Below are positions 12,764-24,440 of a stretch of DNA of 60,000 nucleotides, one piece after another. The notes under the pieces were generated by a model, which saw only the letters and a list, made by a program, of their open reading frames with translations, did no database searches and was not told where the DNA came from. The translations under genes and the position numbers were made by a program. The stretch is from Owenia fusiformis (lineage: Eukaryota; Annelida; Polychaeta; Sabellida; Oweniidae): NCBI GenBank assembly GCA_903813345.2, contig CAIIXF020000001.1, forward strand, positions 24,481,915-24,541,914. Reading direction: 5' to 3'. Numbering within the stretch: position 1 is the first letter of the stretch; the number at the start of each line of letters is the position of its first letter.

Positions 12764-13542
12764 TATTCTTTCAAATACTGTTACAAAATCATTCAATAAC
12801 ATTTAGTGTTCTCATGCCACATGTTCATGTGCAGTGCCTGTCATTATATTTCTTTCGGCATTACTAGTATTAGTGCTATTTATTCAACTGATTTCGTTAA
12901 CTTCGTTTTTTCTTGGACTTCATGTGAGATTCAGCTAGAGGCCTTCTGATTTCAACATAGAAATTGTTTCTGACACATTTTCTACTATATCGACGACATA
13001 GTTCTATTGGTACTCTAAAATTACAACGTAATACGACTTCAAACCATGCCTGTTAACTGCACATTTAGTTTAATAGCTGCTAAGTATTGCCTTATAACGT
13101 GGATAGCATTGTTAATCTCAATTTAGTAAAGGGGAGTGCATCTCTCCCATAGAGAATGTAATAAGCCCTAAGTGTGTTTTACAACCATTCAAATAATTAA
13201 CTAATCCCATCCTTTCTTAGTAAGTTTTTTTATTTACTACAATACACGTGTTTCCCCTAGTCACACAAAAATAGTTAGTTGTCCTGAAAAATCGAAATAC
13301 GGAATGTGGTCGAGGAGAAATGTTCTAAAATATGATGCTAGTTCGTTTTCAATATACGAACCTATCTAACGTCTAAAAATTATGTTGTCGCGTCCTTCAG
13401 ACCTATTTATTATGTTTTGAACGTATCTGCGCGGAATAACAAATAATGACGCAATCCGGTCGACTTTAAAAGGAATCAACGTCATGACGAGTTTTGAAAA
13501 GGCTTGAAGTTCTGATTTACCTTCCGGTTCAAGTACGTCAAT

Positions 13543-14951
13543 AAAACCCTAACCCCCCTAACTAATTACCAACGGGTTTAAACTGATTAAGGACGTATTA
13601 AAGACTGCTTATGAACGAGTTAGCAAAACTATAGCTCTCATACCAAACTAGTTGCCACTGTGTTATTCATAATGTTTCCAAACTGGTTTTAAACTATCTG
13701 CGAACGGAATGAACGTAGATGCAACTTGCTACGGTCTACTTACGAACTTAATGGACGTGCTCGGACGGAAAGATGATTTAGAATTTTGAATCAATTCAAA
13801 ATTCGATGGCGACAATACCGTTCAATAGTTAGATCCTATGACAACGTCCTTCAAACGAGATGACCTACTAGACTGGGAACGTTATTGCCGTACTTCGACC
13901 CTACTAGCTAGGGAATAGGGATGCGTCAACGATGTTGTGAAATCGGATATAACCCCCATATCACACCAAACTAGTTCTTACCGGTTCTTGCCAGTCCTAC
14001 GAAAACGTCGTAAAACGGGCTCAATCTGGCTGTGATCGGGAAATATGTCTAAAATAATTAGCTACTTCGTTCATAAACAGTCTTCAATACGTCCATCTCA
14101 TTCGCAGTTCGTTCAGGTCGCACAACATCGGTGTGCAACGTCGTAAAACGCGTCCCTTAGTCTAGAAGGTCATCATGACCTGATTACAGAACGGTATGGT
14201 CGCCATCGAATTTTGAATCGATTCAAAATTCTAAAATCACCTTCCCGTCTGAGAACGTTCATCAAGTTCGTAAAAAGACCTTAGAAAGTTGCAGTTACGT
14301 TCATTCCGTTCGTACACAGTTGAAAACCAGTTTTGAAGAACGCAGTGGCAACTTGTTTGGTGTGATAGCCATATTTTTGCTAACTCGTTCATAAGCAGTC
14401 TTAAATACGTTCATAATCAGTTTAAACCTGTTTGCAATTAGTTCAACCTCGTTCTCAATACTAGTACGTCTTCAGACAGTTCAACTCGTTGTTAAAACGT
14501 CCCTAGTAGGATTGATGTAAGACGGTTCCGTTCGTACTACGTCCAGCTCGTCGTTAGTACGTTGTCACTCGTTCAAATTGTAGAACGTATCGACCACGAG
14601 GATATTTTGAGCATGTTCTAAGTTCTAGAGGACCTACCCGTTCGAGTACGTTCGATGACGTTTGTAAATATACCCCAAACGGTTCGAAGTACGTCCAGTC
14701 CGTTCGTACACAGTTGAAGCCCGTTTTCGAGAACGTAGTGAAAACTAGTTTGGTGTGATAGTAGGGTTAGTTGCAGTACCTGGACATACCGACTTGGTGC
14801 GACCTGAACGAACTGCGAATGAGATGGACGTATTAAGGACTGTTTATGAACGAAGCAGCTAATTATATTAGACAGTCAGATTAAGCCTGTTTTTCGACTT
14901 TTTGTAAGACTGGAAAGAACGGTTGAGAACTAGTTTAGTTTGATAGTGGGG
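13543..14951. mobile_element. TTA-type element interrupted by an inverted copy of itself
   Basis: The outer copy is represented by about 13543-13952 and 14767-14951. These parts align, in the same orientation, with the intact 785-bp element at 51088-51872: 13590-13800 matches 51440-51620, and 14790-14951 matches 51695-51872 including the final TTTGATAGTGGGG end. The break coincides with a second full copy at 13953-14766. The outer copy lacks the first about 300 bp of the intact version. It contains the GAATTTTGAATC...GATTCAAAATTC central palindrome, here with one change. Composition differs from the surroundings by being richer in CpG-containing words such as GAACG and ACGT. Confidence 0.65.
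13953..14766. mobile_element. Inner, full-length TTA-type miniature element
   Basis: The ends are inverted repeats: left CCCCCATATCACACCAAACT, right the complement of CCCTACTATCACACCAAACT. The body runs in the opposite orientation to the outer copy and to the copy at 51088. It contains the same central TTTTGAATCGATTCAAAA palindrome near 14211-14228. No reading frame of transposase size is present. The end structure and the TTA duplication of the 51-kb copy suggest a PIF/Harbinger-like non-autonomous element, but the transposase source is not visible. Confidence 0.7.
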
Positions 14952-15240
14952 TTAAAAAGACCTTAAAAAGTTCTCAGTATGTCCATTCCGTTTTTCAAGA
15001 AAGTAGCATGAACTAAATTTGTGTGACCACAGTTTTATGATAGTACGTTCATAAAACGTCTCCACTTTATGTGGACAACCTTTTAAGCAATTCAAGCCCG
15101 TCCGTAGACAGTTCAAACTAGTTCACATCTAGTTCTACTTGGCTCCGTAAACGTCGTAACACGGACCCTATGTAGTAGGATACGAGACTTCTTAGTATAT
15201 CCATCTCGTGTTAGGTACGTTGCGATGGCACTCGCCCCCC
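14952..15240. repeat. Decayed sequence of the same CpG-word family
   Basis: This stretch carries many of the same words (GTCCATTCCGT, ACGTTCATAAAACGTC, CCCGTCCGTAGACAGTTC) as the elements just upstream, but no intact end. A similar decayed stretch lies at 13300-13542. These probably are older, eroded copies of the same family; they end at a C run near 15234. Confidence 0.4.
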
Positions 15241-16059
15241 CACCCCATAAAAAGCAATTTCGTATAATTTGTTGAAAAGAAACATTAAACACATTACGTT
15301 TGAAGTGCTTAGAATGCACCATATACAATGTATATTTTTCATCGCCAACTGTGGAGCCAGAGCTATAAATTTCGGGTATGGGCCTACCTAGATATGCCAC
15401 AAAATTGATCTATTTAATCAACACGCAAGCATCCTATTGTACAATGTGGCGAATGGTGTTCTTTTGAAAACTATATATACACAGGTAGGAATCAAACATC
15501 ACTCTCCTGCAAAATCCGCACGATCCGGTAAAATCGCACTGTCGAGGTAAAAATCACAAAAAAGAATCTTATGGGTAAGATGAATCACAATTTACTGTAT
15601 AATGTAATGTTATTTTTCTACCCCCGGAATCACTGTCCTGCTCACAATTCACTTTTGCAGGGACCCAATTTCTTTTCGGGATACCTTTATACTTAATCAA
15701 CCATGTGAGCAGTACAAATAGAACTAACCCTGACAGTAACAAGACTATAGTTCTACACGTTCGCGTACAAGTTTATTTTAAAAACATGTATGTTAATCTC
15801 CCGGCCAATTAACTAAGGGGTGTCACCTGGAAAGGTAAATATTGTTATATTAGGTATAATGAACGTCAAGATAATGATTTGAAAACATAGTGTTAATCAT
15901 GGACTTTTTTCGTGAGTCTCTCTTGAATCCAAACTTAACTTGAATCACTACAGAGTCTAGACTTTGGCAACCTGAAAACAACTTTCCCGAAGTTATACAA
16001 ACTAGACTCGACGACTTGGGTACAGTGAAGTCACTAATGTTACGTGCAGTAACTAGTTG

Positions 16060-16621
16060 GGGAAGAGTAATATACACTGGTGGTCCGCTCGATTACGCTG
16101 GTTACTGAAACGGTTCGTTTTGGTAACAAAATGTCAGAATGTCGAAGCTACGATTTTCTTTTTTTCCTTTAGAAAATGCACATGTTTGCGGTTAAAAGTG
16201 CAGATCTTAACCGTTTTCGAAAACCGTTTATGTAACTTAAGTTAGGAATTAAATCGACGATTCTGTTGTCTTCTGAACTATTTGTTCGCAAATATGTACA
16301 TTTTCTTAAACATATGATACTAATACACGTTTGTGAGAAAAAACACAACGCGTGATATAGGAAAAAAAAGAAAAATGTTACATTAGATGTTCCGACATTT
16401 TGTTACCAAAACGAACCGTTTCGGTAACCAGCGTAATCGAGTGGATCACCAGTGAATATAGTTTCCCGAAGGCTTCGTGGGAATTCTGCCTACAACGTGT
16501 GAAATAAGGAAAAAAGAAAAATGTTACATTAGATGTTCCGACATTTTGTTACCAAAACAAACCGTTTCGGTAACCAGCGTAATCGAGTGGATCACCAGTG
16601 AATATAGTTTCCCGATGGCTT
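16060..16621. mobile_element. Inverted-repeat element with its right arm duplicated
   Basis: The left arm 16060-16147 is complementary to 16386-16460 (core GGTAACCAGCGTAATCGAG). The right arm, with its flank, is present twice in direct order: 16348-16475 and 16494-16621, offset 146 bp and nearly identical, differing at only a few positions (for example AAAACG versus AAAACA). Both copies include GTTCCGACATTTTGTTACC. There is no coding frame of note. The structure is a left arm followed by two right arms. Confidence 0.7.
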
Positions 16622-17739
16622 CGCATTACCCATGTGTGATGGCATGTTTTACGAGTTTGTGATCTAATTGTGTATCAAGTTATTAATCAAGTCTGTAGCT
16701 CAATGCCCAATGATCTTTTTTGACCTTGTGTAGACATCCTTGATTGTTCCCCAATTAATGATTTTCTCTCTGACTGTATTTTTTTGTTTATTGTTTGGCC
16801 AGTTCTCAAATTCCTACCATGAGATTAATCTTATCTGCTGGGGTCCAAGCAGGGTATACCTATAGGTATAGGTGGATTAGTGCAGGGATTATAGTGGATA
16901 ATTGCATTGTTGATAACTTTAAGGACACGCTTCTGGCATTTATGACCATTAATGTATGCTCTGATTAGGTCTATTTCTAGTAATTATGCCACACATTTTG
17001 AAAGAGTTTTTCTCAGTTGGAGATCACTCAGATGCATATATGGGAGTCTCATTGAAATGCATATAATCATAACACTGTGTGTTGTAAAAGATCATATAAT
17101 TTATTGTATTGCTGCGTACGACTTGTATTCCTTATATCTCTGAAAAATATGTTTAGATGTATTTAGCAACACTTTTTAGCCCTAGAAAATTGTAGTATTT
17201 TATGTAAACTTTTTAGATAAAATATATTAAATATAACTTTTAAATACTGACGCAGCACAAGTGTGCTGCTGTTAAAAAAAACGTTTGTCAAAATAGATAA
17301 AAGATAAATATATTTTGTTACATTTTTGTTTTGTGGTTATATATTGTTTTTTTGCCATCTGAAAGGTTTGTACTGTTTAAAAAATAGTTGAAATACTCAA
17401 TTTAAAGTTGTGATAATTGTTTTACTAAAATGAGCGTATATTTTTATCAACACTTCCAAAAGTTATCATGATTTCGTGTGCATACTCTTTTAACTTTCTA
17501 ATTACGTTCGTGCATTACATTAATAGTTTCTCGAGCAGTACATTCCACCCACATATTTGACCGGTTGGAAAATGTTTGTTATATTTACATGGACGTGGGT
17601 AGAATTATTCATTGTGAAGTTTAATCGATTGAAAAAAGTTGAAAATGAAATGCGTGCGAATGTGATGCGCATTGGTACCGCTGATTAACCTTACTGCAGT
17701 TAGACTGAAGAAAAACAATAAAATAAAGTGCCTTGTAGA

Positions 17740-17849
17740 TTACATTATATTGTTTTTTGTTGTTTTGTTACGACCGTATATTACGGGACATACCCAAGAG
17801 GTATTGCTCACCTTCATTGGTGGTAAACAAAATACAATACAATACAATT
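17740..17849 (+). repeat. Probable non-LTR retroelement tail
   Basis: Ends with GGTGGTAAACAAAATACAAT followed by further ATACA units, a short tandem tail typical of truncated non-LTR elements. The left limit is uncertain and no coding remains are visible. Confidence 0.35.
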
Positions 17850-19970
17850 AGAACCATTGCTGTCTTTGTCAGTTTGTAATACTTGTTCTGTTTAGAATAA
17901 ATTCTAGAACATATGATGTCAGACTAAATCGACTCTATCTTATTGTTGCAAGTGGCGTTCGACACCAACTTGCACATTTGGCGCCAGAATAACTTAGACA
18001 CACAGCACGTCAAAACTAGCGAGTATGAGCTTGCATATACAATTGAAACGCCATCCAATTATACAGGATAAAAGTCATAACCAAGCTGAACAATGAAAGA
18101 TGCTTTAATCCTAGTGCATTAATAGTCTTTTTTAGTATTAACACTACGCACAGCATTCCAAAACGGCGAGACTAAGAGCTCTTACGAAAATAGTGAGTCA
18201 ACGCTACTATTTTCAAAACATCCTGCAAAAATATTTTTTGTGTATAAAAATGTCGCTTATAAATCAGAAGATAGCGTCTGTATGTATCTGTATATGATGG
18301 CCAGTTTCTATATATTAGATACTTTCTTAAGTTACTATTTTTATTATTTGATATAATGCTATATTTAATTTTGATTGACAAAGAAGCATCAGCATCTCGA
18401 ACCGTAAAACATATTTGTGTATGCCTTAACAAAATATATGCACAAATACACTCCACAGTGCATTCGGGATCAATTAAATAAACATTTTTTCTATCAATTG
18501 TCATTACATCCTCGATCAAATTTACAGTTTCCCGATGTTGAAATACGGATGTGTCATTTCAAATTGAAATGACAATACATTTCAACAATATCCGTTTCTA
18601 AGTTTGAAACAATTACGCTATTAAATATTTACAAATTGGATTATATCAATAGAAGCTTGGCCATCGTGAGAACAAAATATGTTATTTGACACTGCTTTCT
18701 TTTCAAGACATGACAGCTCATGTCGGACTTCGAATTCCCTTTTCAATTTAGTTGAAACACACACACTCACTGGAACTACGCCTTGTCGCACTTAAAATAC
18801 CATGTTATGCTGATAAATGTTCGAGCAGGATACACAAGAAAGCTTGTCTTTTAAAATAACAAGAAAACTGTTCATTTATTTAACAAATTCAAGGTGAACT
18901 TCAAGTGCGATATTTGTCACTTGCTTAAATGACACTATAAAAATGTAAAGCTTGATTCTATTTGCGTTTCAATATTTTATTTTGGAATTACACAAGGTTT
19001 ATCTAAAACGTCTTTCATGTACGATAACGTTCATGGGATAAGATGAGCAGAGGTATACATGTTCAAGTATAAGGGCGTTTTGGAAAAAAAACTTTATCCC
19101 ACCATCACAATAATACCTCGATTGACAAGATTCACTGGGGATCAACTGGATTAATCGGTTAAACTTCCGGTTGATAGTACTTCTTGTTTTCTCGACGTTA
19201 TCACCTTTATCCTTCAAATTTCAACGAAGTATTTGGCCCATATGTAGTGCACAGATTCCGGTTTCGAAGTGTGGTTAAATATATAAAATACATTAGGTAA
19301 TTATTTGGATTATTACAAACAACTTCCTCGCTCAGGAAACAAAGACAGTTTATCTGAGAGGGACAGAACATTGGTTTCAGAAGCATGAAACTACAGTACA
19401 AAACATTTCAATGATATCTTAAGTACATACGTAAATAGGTAACACAAAGTAAAAATGTGCTTTTAAGTGCAAATGTGACCCTTCATAGGGATATTTCTAC
19501 ATTGATATATGCACGTAAAAATGTCTTCGTTGCAAATAAAACATGTCTTTGTATCATTGCTATAAAACGGAAAACTGCCTTCGTTTCCTAAGCAAGGGGA
19601 CTAATTTGTAAATAGCGAAATAATTACTTCATCTATTTCTAAGATGTAATCATACCTAGTATTTCAAAACCGGAACCTACGCATTATATACTGGCCAAAT
19701 TCTTCTCCTGGAAATTCGGCCATGCTGGAACGAAGACATTGTGTCTTCGTCTCCAGTTGATCCCCAGTGAGAATATTTATCGCAACACATTAAATTGTGA
19801 TCGAAAACGAAAAGCATGTACATGTTCACCGATGATGACACAGATAAAGCTTAATTTCAATCAAACATCACATTTTTTAAAATTAATTTAGATGTATTTT
19901 TTCAGGAAAAGGAGGAAAAACCCGGATAATTCGTTGTATTTCAACCAGACGGGATGACACTTGCCTCGTA

Positions 19971-20083
19971 AAGCCCCAGTCACATTTGTTCCACGGCAAT
20001 CTCACATCGAACATAGCTCCATGAAATCAGTAGATTTCTACGGCAGCCATAGGAAAACTACGGCAAATGTGACTTTGGGTTTC
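19971..20083. mobile_element. Short hairpin miniature element, about 113 bp
   Basis: AAAGCCCCAGTCACATTTG near the left edge matches, with three differences, the complement of CAAATGTGACTTTGGGTTT at the right. Secondary complementary words (CCACGGC...; ...TACGGC) lie inside. A single related word, GACTGGGGCTTTAGTGATC, occurs at about 28891-28910 without a partner. Confidence 0.5.
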
Positions 20084-20278
20084 CATACATTATAAAAACA
20101 GTTCTCGATTCAATATCCGGATATGGTTTAACAAAAATGTATTTTGTCTGCTTGATGCCAAACACCTGCTTGCTAGTTTAACAATCTTATGACTCATTAA
20201 TCACGGTGTTATAGCATGACGGTTACGTCAAGGCGATTTGCAAAATTTTGCGGTAACGATAACAAAAAATGGCGGATG

Positions 20279-20751
20279 TGAAAGGCAGTATGTCCTCTTT
20301 CTCGCCTGTAGGCAATATTCACGAGATTCCTTTGAGGGAGATAGAAGGCATAACTAGTTTTTGTCAAATTTGGAGCACTTATTGAGCAATTTCAATCAAT
20401 TTCGGCCTCATAGCTGTTATATTTTTGAGTATATTGTCAAATGGTTAATATGTCGCCACAGACCCCGGAGTTGTCGGAGAAATATGATGAAAAAACACTG
20501 CTTTTACAGTTGAGAAGGTGTGTAAAATGAACAAAATGTGACGTAAACCGTCATATTTCTCCGACAACTCCGGGGTCTGTGGCGACATGTCAATCAATTG
20601 GTAATAAAATCGAAAAATTTAATAGCTATGGGGCTGAAATTGATGTCAGTTATTCCACAATGTTTGTGTAATAAGTGTTCCAAATTTAACAAAAAACTAC
20701 CTCTGCCTTATATCTCCCTCAAAATATTCTCATGACATGAGGGACACCCTG
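20279..20751. mobile_element. TA-type miniature element with a perfect internal hairpin
   Basis: The right end is the complement of CAGGGTGTCCCTCATGTCAT followed by TA. The left end is degraded, but the sub-terminal blocks (GAGGGAGATA.AAGGCA, TTTTTGT.AAATTTGGA.CAC) are clearly inverted copies. The centre holds a 36-bp perfect inverted repeat at 20452-20487 and 20551-20586, spaced by 63 bp. No coding potential. Confidence 0.65.
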
Positions 20752-21759
20752 TATATTAGCGACATTACCTTGCTTTTTACTTTCGTTCGGAAAATGTTCT
20801 ATGGTAATTCTTAAGTTTGTATTTTCCCTTTAATTCCAAATCCTAATTATAAACTACGACTATATGTTTTGTTTGTTTCATTACGTTTTAATGTGATTAT
20901 GTGTTTTTGTCAATCATGTTCAAGAAAGATGTGTATTTCATTAAATATTGATGTGATTTGAATAAGTGATAAGCTCAGTATTGCTAGGAGACACATCACC
21001 AATTAACACTAATCTGCCATATTTCTTGGTTCTAATGAATCCTAATAAGCACTTTCCTTCATAAAACATGCACCAATCCAAGGGATGTCTATAGAATACT
21101 TTCACTAATGAGAGTTATCCAAACCATTTAACGTGTGAAGGCTAGTAGAATGATAGTATAGGAGAAATAAAACGCAATAGGAACATAAACAAGGAATCTA
21201 ATTGAGACCTATGATGACCACAATCTTCATTTCAGATGAGGTGGAAAGGATGAGACCAATACGCTAAAACATTATTTGAACAAATTAAATGGAAAGAACA
21301 CAAGTGTACATGCTTTGAATTTATAGCATTACTTATATTCAACTGTGTGAAATAGTTGCAATGTCTTGTTGCCAAAGCCCACATTTTGTCTGAAGAGTCT
21401 TGTGTATGAGTTTCTAGGTTGTATCTGAATTATTTCCCAGTGCTGTCTCTTCATATACGATTATTTCGTATTGCCTTTGTGTATGCTGCGAACATTTTGA
21501 TGCGGCCACTTTGAATATTCAGGAAATGTTGTTTTGGCATATCTTAAGATGGATTTACTTTGAATTTTCAAAGATACCTCTGCATTTGGTGTCTTCGGAA
21601 AATGCAGTCTATTCCATTGAGCATGTGCCGTCCGAACTTGCCGTGAAACATTTTCGTAGGACAAGGGCACCATTTTTTATAAAATGGTATGTTTTATTCT
21701 GTATTAATGAAACAAAACGACTAATACGGATAGATATAACACTACCGTGATTATATACC

Positions 21760-22297
21760 ATTTAAAGATAAATCATTTCCTAAAAATTTGGCAATATCAA
21801 AATGAAAAACCTCTTGTCTAAAATTGACACAAGAGGTGTCATGAGTTACCAAAAAATTATTCACTGCGGACTTCTAAATTATGGAAAATGGAGAGAAAGT
21901 TGAATTTTGGTACCTTCAAAAGAGGTACATTTATACAAGTTTAGTGCAAAATTCACCAACAGTACTTTTTTATTTTTTATTATTAATCATCAATTGTGTT
22001 ACTCTTAAATAATATAAATTTATAATGATTCAGTAAAGCATATTGAGTGCAGCTGTGACTGCAACATGGAGAGAATCTTGTGAATTCTCATTTTTTGATT
22101 TTCGGTTGCTTATGACACCCCTGGTATCAATTTTAGCCTCTAACCCCACAAGAAAACATAGGATTTTAATCGAATGGTGTCATATCGTTAGAAACTGGCT
22201 TATCTTTAAAATGATATAAAATACATGACAAGGTTTAACACATATCACATGAATCATTCATCTTTAAACTTGGGTATTGGTTTTCTGGAACACCCTG
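21760..22297. mobile_element. TA-type miniature element with hairpin arms
   Basis: The right end is the complement of CAGGGTGTTCCAGAAAACC followed by TA, the hallmark of the family seen elsewhere in the window. Inverted blocks CTAAAATTGA...GAGGTGTCAT.AG (21815-21850) and their complement (22110-22145) show the arms. The left end is not clear and may have decayed or lie near 21750. Confidence 0.5.
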
Positions 22298-22840
22298 TAT
22301 AATTGTTTCCAAACTTACTTTACAGCATACTATAAAATTGATCTGTTCAGTCACAATAACATGTGTTCTAAATTTTGGCGTTTTTATGTGTGTCTTCTAA
22401 CCGAATGGCGAATACATCTTACATTTCTACATTTAACAATCTGAAATATTATCACAATGTAACATCCAATTTAATGCTATATATATTTCTGTCTTCTAAT
22501 TCCCCCGATGATGTTTGAAGCTGCTGCAAATTAGGAAATATTCATGTTAATCCAATGGGGAAATTATAATGGCTAGACTACTCTATTTGAAATTAAAAAC
22601 ATTTTACAAGGTCACAATGCAACAAAATTAGTGAACGCATATTAGTTAAGTTGACTGTAAGATCTGGCGAGTTCAGAATGGAATAAACATGTACACATGT
22701 ACACCAGTCAATAGCTAAAAATGACAAAATACAGTTCTTACAAAATATTGTACATTGTCAACATCAGCACCCCCTCCTTGAGATTTTATCTTTCAACTTT
22801 TGCGATGTATTGGTTTGATATTGTTTTAGTTTTGGTTTTT

Positions 22841-24440
22841 ATGTCACCACCAAAAGTGGTGACATATTGTTATGGTCTCCGTTTTTTTGCGACGGCGGTT
22901 GGCGTCCGGCGGTTGGTGGTTGGCGTCCGGCGGTTGGCGTCCGGCGTCTGTAACAATTTCTTACAACTTCCTATAACATAACAAATACTGTTTAGATTGA
23001 CTTCAATTTTTTTCTAAATCATCTACATGTTCTCAGAAGTGCAAATCTGACTTTAGATTTGACATTTGACCTTCAATGACCTTCTCAAGGTCAAAAAGGT
23101 CTTTTTTCAACTTGCTTCCCATTGACTAAATTTTTTTTCAAAATCATCTACATGTTCTCAGAAATTCAAATCTGACTTTAGATTTGACTTTAGATTTGAC
23201 ATTTGACCTTCAAATCTGACTTTAGATTTGACCTTCAATGACCTTCTCAAGGTCAAAAAGGTCTGTTTTCAACTTGCTTCAAATTGACTAAATCTTTTTT
23301 TCAAAATCATCTACGTGTTCTCAGAAATTCAAATTTGACTTAAGATTTGACTTAAGATTTGACATTTGACCTTCAATGACCTTCTCAAGGTCAAAAAAGG
23401 TCAAAAAGGTCTGTTTTCAACTTGCTTCAAATTGACTAAAAAAAAATTTCAAAATCATCTACGTGTTCTCAGAAATTCAAATCTGACTTTAGATTTGACT
23501 TAAGATTTGACATTTGACCTTCAATGACCTTCTCAAAGTCAAAAAAGGTCAAAAAGGTCTTTTTTCAACTTGCTTCAAATTGACTAAATTTTTTTTTCAA
23601 AATCATCTACATGTTATCAGAAATTCAAATTTGACTTTAGATTTGACATTTGACCTTCAATGACCTTCTCAATGTCAAAAAAGGTCAAAAAGGTATTTTT
23701 TCATCTTGCTTCAAATTGACTAAATTTTTTTTTCAAAATCATCTACATGTTCTCAGAAATTCAAATATGACTTAAGATTTGACTTTAGATTTGACATTTG
23801 ACCTTCAATGACCTTCCCAAAGTCAAAAAAGGTCAAAAAGGTCTTTTTTCAACTTGCTTCAAATTGACTAATTCTTTTTTTCAAAATCATCTACAGGTTC
23901 TCAGAAATTCAAATCTGACTTTAGATTTGACATTTCACCTTTAATGACCTTCTCAAGGTCAAAAAAGGTCAAAAAGGTATGTTTTCAACTTGCTTCAAAT
24001 TGACCAAATTTTTTTTTCAAAATCATCTACATCTTTTCAGAAGTTCAAATTTGACTTTACAAGTTCTCAGAAGTTCAAATCTGACTTTAGATTTGACCTT
24101 TGACCTTCAAGGTCAAAAAGGTCTTTTTTCAACTTGCTTCAAATTTACTTAATTTTTTTTCAAAATCATCTACATGTTCTCAGAAGTTCAAATCTGACTT
24201 TAGATTTGACATTTGACCTTCAATGACCTTTTCAAGGTCAAAAAGGTCTTTTTTCAACTTGCTTCAAATTTACATAATTTTTTTTTCAAAATCATCTACA
24301 TGTTCTCAGAAGTTCAAATCTGACTTTACATTTGACATTTGACCTTCAATGACCTTCTCAATGTCAAAAAAAGTCAAAGAGGTATTTTTTCAACTTGCTT
24401 TAGATTGACCAAATTGTTTTAGGTGGTGACATTTTGTCAT
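22841..24440. mobile_element. GTCACCACC-ended element with expanded minisatellite
   Basis: Starts ATGTCACCACCAAAAGTGGT and ends GGTGGTGACATTTTGTCATG, so the outermost bases are inverted repeats. After the left end comes a short GC-rich GGCGGTTGGCGTCCGGCG tract with three GTTGG(C/T)G units, then the tandem array annotated separately. Related, much shorter copies with the same ends lie at 36896-37360 and 53234-53755, so the array expanded inside this copy. There is no transposase. Confidence 0.7.
23000..24410 (+). repeat. Minisatellite, about ten units of 120-165 bp
   Basis: Each unit runs through TCAAAATCATCTACATGTTC, TCAGAAATTCAAATCTGAC, TTTAGATTTGACATTTGACC, TTCAATGACCTTCTCAAGG and GGTCAAAAAGGTCTTTTTTC, then a poly-T tract. 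I count ten TCATCTAC landmarks, near 23024, 23142, 23307, 23454, 23604, 23738, 23886, 24020, 24166 and 24291. Units differ by loss or duplication of the shorter GACTT(T/A)AGATTTG words, which are themselves repeated. Unequal exchange or slippage is the likely origin. Confidence 0.85.

Noticed and set aside
18172-18519. 115-aa minus-strand open frame in intron 1
   Set aside because: No domain, signal or splice context; amino acid make-up is that of AT-rich random frames. Kept only as a remark.
19131-19772. Inverted TCACTGGGGATCAACTGGA pair about 640 bp apart
   Set aside because: Only about 20 bp match, with no longer arms or target duplication; suggestive of element ends but too weak to annotate.
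22841-24440. CRISPR-like array because of regular repeats
   Set aside because: Units are long, variable and contiguous without unique spacers, and the DNA is clearly animal nuclear sequence.
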